Positions 1-3,949 of a DNA stretch of 6,377 bases are shown in pieces. This stretch comes from Chloroflexota bacterium (lineage in GTDB: Bacteria > Chloroflexota > UBA4733). Made by a program: the position numbers and the translations under genes. The notes under the pieces were generated by a model. The model was not told where the DNA came from, did not search any database, and saw only the letters and a list, made by a program, of their open reading frames with translations. Numbering within the stretch: position 1 is the stretch's first letter; every line of letters starts with the position of its first letter. The stretch spans positions 1 to 6,377 of the forward strand of contig JANWJO010000104.1 in NCBI GenBank assembly GCA_025449435.1. The letters are read 5' to 3'.

Positions 1-8
1 GCGCCCTT

Positions 9-57
9 CGTACCTGCTCCCTTCCCCGGGAGACCGGGGAAGGGTGGGGGATGGTGT
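9..57 (-). repeat. GC-rich hairpin downstream of the malG-like gene (diverged type A repeat)
   Basis: An 11-bp perfect stem, CCCTTCCCCGG at 19-29 pairing with CCGGGGAAGGG at 34-44, closes a 4-nt loop. It begins about 25 bases past the permease stop in the direction of transcription. Read on the minus strand it ends GGGAGCAGGTACG (21 down to 9), the same 13 bases found at 1970-1982 at the end of another repeat copy, so I place it in the same family. Its head is poorly conserved. No U-tract follows the stem, so it is not a standard Rho-independent terminator, although it could still protect or end the transcript. Confidence 0.6.
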
Positions 58-68
58 GCGACCCCCCT

Positions 69-968
69 CTACCCTTTAATCCCCGTCAACGTAATCCCCT
101 GGATGAACGTCTTCTGCGTCAGGTAGAACAAGATAATGATGGGTATCGTCGCGGTGGTTGAGGCTGCCATCAAGAACGCCCACTGGGTATTAAACTCTTG
201 CTTGTACTGCTGTAAGCCCACCGACACGGTGTACAGCTTGTCGCTATTCAAGTAGATCAGCGGCCCCAAGAAGTCTTTCCAGCCCCGGATGAACTCGAAC
301 AGCGCCACAGCCGCCAGCGCCGGCCGGATCAGTGGCAGCATGATCCGCCAGTAGATGCCAAATTCTCCCGTGCCATCGATGCGCGCGGCGTCGCTCAACT
401 CGTTGGGAATGGTCATCATGAATTGTCGCAGCAGGAAGATGTAGAACGGGCTGCCCAGGAAGGTGGGCACGATCAGCGGCAGGTACGTGTTCACCCAATG
501 CAGGTTGCGAAAGATGATGAACACTGGGATCAACGTCACCGTGCCCGGCAGCATCAAGGTGGCGATGGTGATGATGAACATGGCGTCGCGTCCGGGCCAG
601 CGCAGCCGGCTAAAGCTGTAGGCCGCCAGCGGATTGGAGAACATGGCCCCTACCACGGCCGCCGTCGAGTACAGCGCGCTGTTCTTCATATACAGGATGA
701 ACGGCACGTAGGTCAGGCCGCTAGGGTAGTTCGACCACACAAAGGTAGCTGGCCACCACACCGGCGGGTACACGAAGATCTGCACATCCGGCTTCACTGA
801 GGTCAAAATCATCCAGTACAGCGGCAGCACGAACGTCACCCCGAGGCCGATCAAGACCAGTTGCAGGATGAACTCGCGCGACACGCCACGCACGCGTTTG
901 TTCTCCCACAGACGCTGCGTCTGCGCTCGTGGCGTTGCCTGCTCCAGTGGTACCGATACCCGGGCCAT
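69..968 (-). CDS. Carbohydrate ABC transporter permease, MalG-like (CUT1 family)
   Basis: This is the second inner-membrane permease of a sugar importer of the MalFGK type; it pairs with the adjacent MalF-like protein to form the translocation channel. The protein has 299 residues, a normal length for MalG-type subunits. A cytoplasmic N-terminus is followed by about six hydrophobic segments (roughly 33-55, 94-117, 127-152, 161-183, 216-235 and 268-288). The EAA loop that docks on the ATPase is at about 190-216, with the core ELSDAARIDG and then LPLIRP. The C-terminus GITLTGIKG is typical of the family. The ATG start lies 3 bases after the MalF stop, with GGAGAGGA just upstream inside the end of the MalF gene, so the two are surely co-transcribed and probably coupled. 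Family assignment is firm; the sugar is unknown. It ends in TAG. Confidence 0.95.
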   Translation of the reverse strand: MARVSVPLEQATPRAQTQRLWENKRVRGVSREFILQLVLIGLGVTFVLPLYWMILTSVKPDVQIFVYPPVWWPATFVWSNYPSGLTYVPFILYMKNSALYSTAAVVGAMFSNPLAAYSFSRLRWPGRDAMFIITIATLMLPGTVTLIPVFIIFRNLHWVNTYLPLIVPTFLGSPFYIFLLRQFMMTIPNELSDAARIDGTGEFGIYWRIMLPLIRPALAAVALFEFIRGWKDFLGPLIYLNSDKLYTVSVGLQQYKQEFNTQWAFLMAASTTATIPIIILFYLTQKTFIQGITLTGIKG

Positions 969-971
969 CGC

Positions 972-1922
972 TTATTTCCTCTCCGAGGCGCCACCGCCAT
1001 AGAACACCCACCGGCCCGAGGTGCCAAACACTATCAACGCCACCACCAGCGTGATCACCAATTGAATCCAAGCCATCGACGACGCCAAGCCCATCCGGTA
1101 CAGGTTGAAGGCGTTGCGGTATAGGTACATCGCGTAGAACAGCATGGAGTGCGCCGGATTGCCCAACCCGTCGGTGATGGTGAACGGTGCGTCGAAGTAG
1201 GAGAAGATGCCAATCAGCGACAGGATCAAGTTGAAGAAAATCACCGGCGTGATCATGGGGATGGTCACACTGGTGGTCTTGGTCCATATATTCGCACCAT
1301 CTACATCGGCAGCGTCGTACAGTTCGCGCGGCACGTCTTGCAACCCGGCGAGGTAGATCACCATAGTCTGTCCTACGCTCCACAGCGACAGCAGCACCAA
1401 CCCCACCTTGCCCCAATGCTCGTCGGCGAACCAGCCCGGCCCGGGAATCCCGAACTGATCCAGGAACCAGTTGATCGGCCCATACAGCGGATTGAACACC
1501 CACAGCCAGACGATCGATACGGCGATGGTGGGCAGCACATTGGGCAGGAAATAGATCGTGCGCCACACGGCCAGCCCGTGTACCTTGCTATTGAGCAGCA
1601 GCGCCAGGCCAAAGGCAAAGAAGATGCCCGCCGGGATGGCCATGAGCGCGTAGATCAGCGTGTTCTCGATGGTCTGCCAGAACACCGCATCGGTCGCCAG
1701 CTCCTGGTAGTTCGCCAGGCCGATCCACTTGGGCGGCTGCAAGATGTCGTATTCGGTGAAGCTGTAGTACAGCGAGATCACCACCGGATAAAGGTGCAGC
1801 CCCACCAAATTGATGAGCCAGGGCAAGCAAAACAAGATGCCAATCAGCGCCGAACGCCGCTGTCGCCGCGTGAACTCACCGCGCCGCCTCAGGCGGCCAA
1901 TAGCAGGTGTGATGGTCGCCAT
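972..1922 (-). CDS. Sugar ABC transporter permease, MalF-like (CUT1 family)
   Basis: This is the first permease subunit of the importer, an integral membrane protein that forms the channel with the MalG-like partner. It has 316 residues and lacks the large periplasmic P2 domain of enterobacterial MalF, as is usual for shorter CUT1 permeases (UgpA/LacF style). A basic N-terminus (about 10-24) precedes about six hydrophobic segments (26-53, 86-110, 119-143, 173-195, 224-245 and 283-303). The EAA loop is at about 200-226, with ELYDAADVDGA and then the IP..TP signature. The family motif RTIYFLPNVLP sits at 121-131. The ATG start is well supported by TAAGGAG at 1931-1937, 8 bases upstream. The gene follows the binding-protein gene after a 288-bp gap full of hairpin repeats. 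No AT-rich promoter is evident in that gap, so expression probably comes from read-through. Confidence 0.95.
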   Translation of the reverse strand: MATITPAIGRLRRRGEFTRRQRRSALIGILFCLPWLINLVGLHLYPVVISLYYSFTEYDILQPPKWIGLANYQELATDAVFWQTIENTLIYALMAIPAGIFFAFGLALLLNSKVHGLAVWRTIYFLPNVLPTIAVSIVWLWVFNPLYGPINWFLDQFGIPGPGWFADEHWGKVGLVLLSLWSVGQTMVIYLAGLQDVPRELYDAADVDGANIWTKTTSVTIPMITPVIFFNLILSLIGIFSYFDAPFTITDGLGNPAHSMLFYAMYLYRNAFNLYRMGLASSMAWIQLVITLVVALIVFGTSGRWVFYGGGASERK

Positions 1923-1930
1923 ATGGCTTT

Positions 1931-1937
1931 CTCCTTA
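1931..1937 (-). promoter_or_regulatory. Shine-Dalgarno of the malF-like gene, abutting a palindromic repeat
   Basis: TAAGGAG lies 8 bases before the ATG and fixes the start of the MalF-like gene. A type A repeat (1938-1972) directly touches its 5' side on the message. A GC-rich hairpin, or pairing with the distant second arm, could therefore form immediately next to the ribosome-binding site. The effect on translation is inferred. Confidence 0.75.
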
Positions 1938-1983
1938 CCTCACCCCCCGCCCCTCCCCTAAAGCGGGAGGGGAGCAGGTACGG
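1937..1983 (+). repeat. Type A palindromic repeat, copy 1
   Basis: The head is ACCTCACCCCCC, then a hairpin CCCCTCCC / GGGAGGGG around CTAAAGC, then the tail AGCAGGTACGG. Bases 1938-1972 are an exact reverse complement of 2166-2200. The tail ACGG doubles as the first four bases of the next copy, so copies 1 and 2 lie head-to-tail with a 47-base offset. Confidence 0.8.
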
Positions 1984-2026
1984 ACCTCACCCCCCGGCCC
2001 CTCTCCACCAGTGGAGAGGGGGGCGA
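1980..2026 (+). repeat. Type A palindromic repeat, copy 2
   Basis: The 16-base head ACGGACCTCACCCCCC (1980-1995) is followed by an 11-bp perfect stem, CCCCTCTCCAC (1998-2008) with GTGGAGAGGGG (2011-2021), and a remnant of the GAGC tail. The same head recurs exactly at 2190-2205 and 3934-3949 on the other strand. Confidence 0.8.
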
Positions 2027-2038
2027 GCGAATCTTCCA

Positions 2039-2080
2039 GCAGCCAGTCCCCCCTGCCAAGGGGGGACTACAGGGGGGTTG
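2039..2080 (+). repeat. Type B palindromic repeat, copy 1
   Basis: The element opens GCAGCCAGTCCCCCC (2039-2053). It has a perfect 10-bp stem, AGTCCCCCCT (2045-2054) with AGGGGGGACT (2059-2068), around GCCA, and closes ACAGGGGGGTT (2069-2079). Both end blocks recur exactly at 3836-3875 on the opposite strand. It lies 12 bases after type A copy 2, forming an A-B composite. Confidence 0.8.
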
Positions 2081-2118
2081 TGTCCACGACGCACCTCACC
2101 CTCAGTCTCCCCAGCAAG

Positions 2119-2146
2119 CCGGGCGCATGCCCAAAGGGCACCCCGG
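2119..2146. repeat. Small hairpin inside the inverted repeat
   Basis: TGCCC (2128-2132) pairs with GGGCA (2136-2140) across AAA. CCGGG (2119-2123) can pair with CCCGG (2142-2146) outside it. The preceding stretch ACCTCACCCTCAGTCTCCCC (from 2093) resembles a decayed type A head, so this may be an eroded further copy; that reading is weak. Confidence 0.4.
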
Positions 2147-2165
2147 GAGCGCGGTCGTGTTCACC

Positions 2166-2205
2166 CCCCTCCCGCTTTAGGGGAGGGGCGGGGGGTGAGG
2201 TCCGT
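2166..2205 (-). repeat. Type A palindromic repeat, copy 3, after the binding-protein stop
   Basis: Read on the minus strand, the exact head ACGGACCTCACCCCCC begins only 5 bases after the TAA of the binding-protein gene. It is followed by the same CCCCTCCC / GGGAGGGG hairpin as copy 1 but with a different tail. It is the transcript-proximal arm of the 35-bp inverted repeat. No U-run follows the stem. It could act as a 3'-end mRNA stabiliser or partial terminator; this is inferred from position. Confidence 0.75.
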
Positions 2206-2210
2206 GACCC

Positions 2211-3695
2211 TTACGCCCCGGTTCCCTTCCAGTTGTCTTTCTGCAACAAGGTGTTCACCTTGTCGTCGATGGCGGAGAGCAGCGTCTTGGGGTCGGACTT
2301 CTGGTGGCGAATCTGGTCGCCAGCGTCGGCGAGGTCGTTCCACAGTTCATTGCCCTCAGGAATCACCGGCCGGAAATGGGAGATCGGCAGCAGCTTCTGC
2401 ACTAGGTCCCAAATGGCCCCATTGGCCTGCGGGAAGAAGGGGTCTTTGGACGCCGCAGTGCTGGTGGGAAGGAAGGCGCCGCCGCTGTTCTTGGCCCAGG
2501 TGAGTTGGCCCTGACTGCTCCCCATGTACTTGACGAACGACCATGCGTTGTCCACGCTCTTCACGCCGGCGGGCACCACGTTGCTCCAGCCGCCCGACCA
2601 CGTCGCAGTTGCGCTTTGCCCAGGGGCCATGGGGATCACCGTGACGCCCCACTGCATGTCCGGCTTGTACTGCTTGATATTGTTCACGGTGCCGTTGGTG
2701 CTGACCTCCATGCTCACCAGGCCCACCAAGAACGGGTCTTGCGCATTGCTGCCGAAGCTGGCCTGGAAGGCATCGATGTCGGAGATGCTATACGTCTTGC
2801 CGTAACTGCCGTACCAAGTGGCCGCGTCCACGATCTTGGGGTCGGAGGTCGTGACCTTGCCCGCCTTCTCGTCGTAGAAGCTGCCGCCCCACAGCCAGCC
2901 GTAGGTGTACAGCCAGCCCTGACCTAACCAGGGGATGAACCCGATGCGGTCGTACTTATTGCCGGTCTTCTTGGTGAGCTTGGCCACCGCTTGGTCCAGT
3001 TCGTCGGTGGTGGTGGGGGGCTTGTTGGGGTCGAGGCCGGCATCGGTGAAGTGCGCCTTATTGTAGTACAAGATGCGCACGTCGGTGCTGGTGGGGATGG
3101 CATACAGCTTGCCCGCGAGGTTGGCTTCCAGCCAGCTGAACGGATAGTAGTCCGCAGCGGTGATACCGTCGGTCGCCGCGTGCGAACTCAGGTCGGTGAG
3201 CGAGCCCTTGAAGGCGAAGCTGCCCACAATGAAGCGGTCGAAGCGCGCGGCATCTGGCGGCGTGCCGCCGGCAATGGCTGAGATGAGCTTCTCTGACGCC
3301 TGCGTTCCTGGCGGCACTGGCACATAGGTCGCCTCGACACCGAGGTCGGTGTTCTTGGTGAACTCGGTGATGTTGGCGGATAGCGGCGGCAGCTCGATGC
3401 CGGCGTGGTTGTGCCAGTATTGGATGGTGCCCTTGGTGCCGGTGGTCTTGATCTGACCGACCGTGGCGGTGGGTACGGCCGTCTTGTAGCCGGCCGCGGC
3501 CGCCGTGGCGGCAGCGTTGGGCGTGGAGGTCGGCCCGCTCGCGGGCTGTGCTGCCGTGGCGCTGGTCGTGCCCGCCGTGATGGCTGGCCGGCTGCCGCCA
3601 CACGCTGCCAGCAGCGCGACGCCCCCTAGAGTCCCGAAAGCCGCCAGAAATGCTCGTCTTGTTTTTGGCGCGTTCCCTGAATCCTTAACTGGCAT
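2211..3695 (-). CDS. Extracellular solute-binding lipoprotein of a CUT1 sugar ABC importer
   Basis: This is the substrate receptor of the importer, anchored outside the membrane. At 494 residues it belongs to the family-1 (MalE/UgpB-like) binding proteins. The N-terminus carries KTRRAFLAAFG (11-21), a twin-arginine-like motif, then a hydrophobic stretch and the lipobox LLAAC, with Cys32 as the likely lipidated residue. A low-complexity Ala/Thr/Pro linker follows (about 36-78). The mature fold starts near TIQYWHNHAG (90-99). Family hallmarks are AGGTPPDAARFDR (142-154), LAGKLYAIPTSTDVRILYYN (193-212) followed by the TTTDEL helix, and GGWSNVVPAG with WSFVKYM (368-391). The ATG at 3695 is chosen because GAGGAG lies 6 bases upstream and it begins a clean signal peptide; the in-frame GTG at 3746 has no ribosome-binding site. 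A good promoter candidate lies about 90 bases upstream. It heads the importer operon. Ligand specificity cannot be read. Confidence 0.93.
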   Translation of the reverse strand: MPVKDSGNAPKTRRAFLAAFGTLGGVALLAACGGSRPAITAGTTSATAAQPASGPTSTPNAAATAAAAGYKTAVPTATVGQIKTTGTKGTIQYWHNHAGIELPPLSANITEFTKNTDLGVEATYVPVPPGTQASEKLISAIAGGTPPDAARFDRFIVGSFAFKGSLTDLSSHAATDGITAADYYPFSWLEANLAGKLYAIPTSTDVRILYYNKAHFTDAGLDPNKPPTTTDELDQAVAKLTKKTGNKYDRIGFIPWLGQGWLYTYGWLWGGSFYDEKAGKVTTSDPKIVDAATWYGSYGKTYSISDIDAFQASFGSNAQDPFLVGLVSMEVSTNGTVNNIKQYKPDMQWGVTVIPMAPGQSATATWSGGWSNVVPAGVKSVDNAWSFVKYMGSSQGQLTWAKNSGGAFLPTSTAASKDPFFPQANGAIWDLVQKLLPISHFRPVIPEGNELWNDLADAGDQIRHQKSDPKTLLSAIDDKVNTLLQKDNWKGTGA

Positions 3696-3701
3696 GTCCC
3701 T

Positions 3702-3707
3702 CTCCTC
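3702..3707 (-). promoter_or_regulatory. Shine-Dalgarno of the binding-protein gene
   Basis: GAGGAG lies 6 bases before the ATG at 3695, within the purine-rich stretch AGAGGAGAGGG. It decides the start against the longer GTG-initiated reading from 3746. Confidence 0.75.
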
Positions 3708-3719
3708 TATGCTACGACC

Positions 3720-3743
3720 GGCGCCGCTACGTGCAGCGGTGCC
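3720..3743 (-). other. Leader hairpin candidate in the binding-protein 5' UTR
   Basis: On the minus strand GGC-A-CCGCT pairs with AGCGG-C-GCC around the loop GCACGT: eight pairs and one A-C mismatch. It ends about a dozen bases before the ribosome-binding site. It could be a translational control structure or chance in GC-rich DNA. I recognise no riboswitch class. Confidence 0.3.
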
Positions 3744-3775
3744 CACGCACGAACGCGAAACCGATGGATGCTGAC

Positions 3776-3798
3776 TTAGCGGGCTGATTATAAGCTAA
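3776..3798. promoter_or_regulatory. Possible operator: TTAGC-N13-GCTAA over the -10 box
   Basis: TTAGC (3776-3780) and GCTAA (3794-3798) form an inverted repeat centred on the TATAAT box of the importer promoter. A repressor bound there would block RNA polymerase, as expected for a sugar-inducible importer. The arms are only 5 bp and match no operator family I can name, so this is a weak candidate. Confidence 0.25.
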
Positions 3799-3815
3799 CG
3801 GTGCGCGGGTGTGGG
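3787..3815 (-). promoter_or_regulatory. Promoter candidate for the ABC importer operon
   Basis: A perfect TATAAT is at 3792-3787 on the minus strand, in one of the few AT-rich spots of the window. A weak -35-like CCCACA (3815-3810, sharing only ACA with the consensus) sits at 17-bp spacing. Transcription would start near 3780, giving a leader of about 85 bases before the ATG at 3695. It lies between the tyrA-side repeats and the binding-protein gene, which supports the importer being a separate transcription unit. Confidence 0.5.
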
Positions 3816-3835
3816 GGTGGGGTTGGAGGAGGCAG

Positions 3836-3875
3836 AACCCCCCTGTCGTCCCTCCCTTGCGGGGGGACTGGCTGC
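3836..3875 (-). repeat. Type B palindromic repeat, copy 2
   Basis: On the minus strand it opens GCAGCCAGTCCCCCC (3875-3861) and closes ACAGGGGGGTT (3846-3836), both identical to the blocks at 2039-2053 and 2069-2079. The middle has drifted (GCAAGGGAGGGACG), so the stem here is imperfect. It follows type A copy 4 in the same A-then-B order seen at 1980-2080. Confidence 0.8.
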
Positions 3876-3895
3876 CGGATGTACGCAACGAACCG

Positions 3896-3949
3896 CCGTC
3901 GTAGCTGCTCCCCCTCTCCGGACGGAGAGGGGAGGGGGGTGAGGTCCGT
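3896..3949 (-). repeat. Type A palindromic repeat, copy 4, overlapping the tyrA-like stop codon
   Basis: The head ACGGACCTCACCCCCC (3949-3934) starts on the last base of the TAA stop. A 10-bp perfect stem follows, CCCCTCTCCG with CGGAGAGGGG (3911-3932, loop of 2), and then the tail GGGAGCAGCTACG. It may mark the 3' end of the EF-G/tyrA message, but no U-tract is present. The bases between this and type B copy 2 (3876-3895) hold nothing I recognise. Confidence 0.78.

Larger units (their letters stand above)
1938..2200. repeat. Perfect 35-bp inverted repeat bracketing the binding-protein/permease gap
   Basis: The arms are 1938-1972 and 2166-2200. Comparing them base by base, all 35 positions are complementary, and the match stops abruptly on both sides. 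The 193 bases between hold repeats A2 and B1 and a further hairpin (2119-2146). I see no duplicated target site outside the arms. The element fills nearly all of the 288-bp gap (1923-2210), which holds no plausible gene. On the transcript the two arms could pair into a long stem, or each could fold locally. Confidence 0.85.

Noticed and set aside
721..1566. Open frame of 281 codons on the minus strand
   Set aside because: It overlaps both permease genes in another frame, has no membrane or domain pattern, and both real genes have strong family motifs.
1149..1961. Open frame of 270 codons on the plus strand
   Set aside because: It lies antisense to the well-supported MalF-like gene. The product is rich in Arg, His and Gln with no family features, a typical GC-rich shadow.
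1938..2200. Miniature transposon (MITE) with 35-bp terminal repeats
   Set aside because: The arms look suitable, but no target-site duplication is visible on the flanks, and the arms belong to a repeat family that also occurs outside this structure.
1937..2205. CRISPR array
   Set aside because: Repeats are palindromic, differ in orientation and spacing, and have no uniform spacers or cas genes.
1810..2514. Open frame of 234 codons on the plus strand across the repeat-rich gap
   Set aside because: It runs through the palindromic repeats and the ends of two supported genes, with Pro/Ser-rich low-complexity product and no plausible start context.
3058..3603. Open frame of 181 codons on the minus strand
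   Set aside because: Out-of-frame shadow of the binding-protein gene, His/Arg-rich and without motifs.
3696..3746. Upstream GTG start adding 17 residues to the binding protein
   Set aside because: No ribosome-binding site precedes it and it would place extra residues before a complete signal peptide; the ATG at 3695 has GAGGAG at good spacing.
3911..3932. Rho-independent terminator after the tyrA-like gene
   Set aside because: The stem is strong but no U-tract follows on the minus strand; the same holds for the hairpins at 19-44 and 2166-2200.
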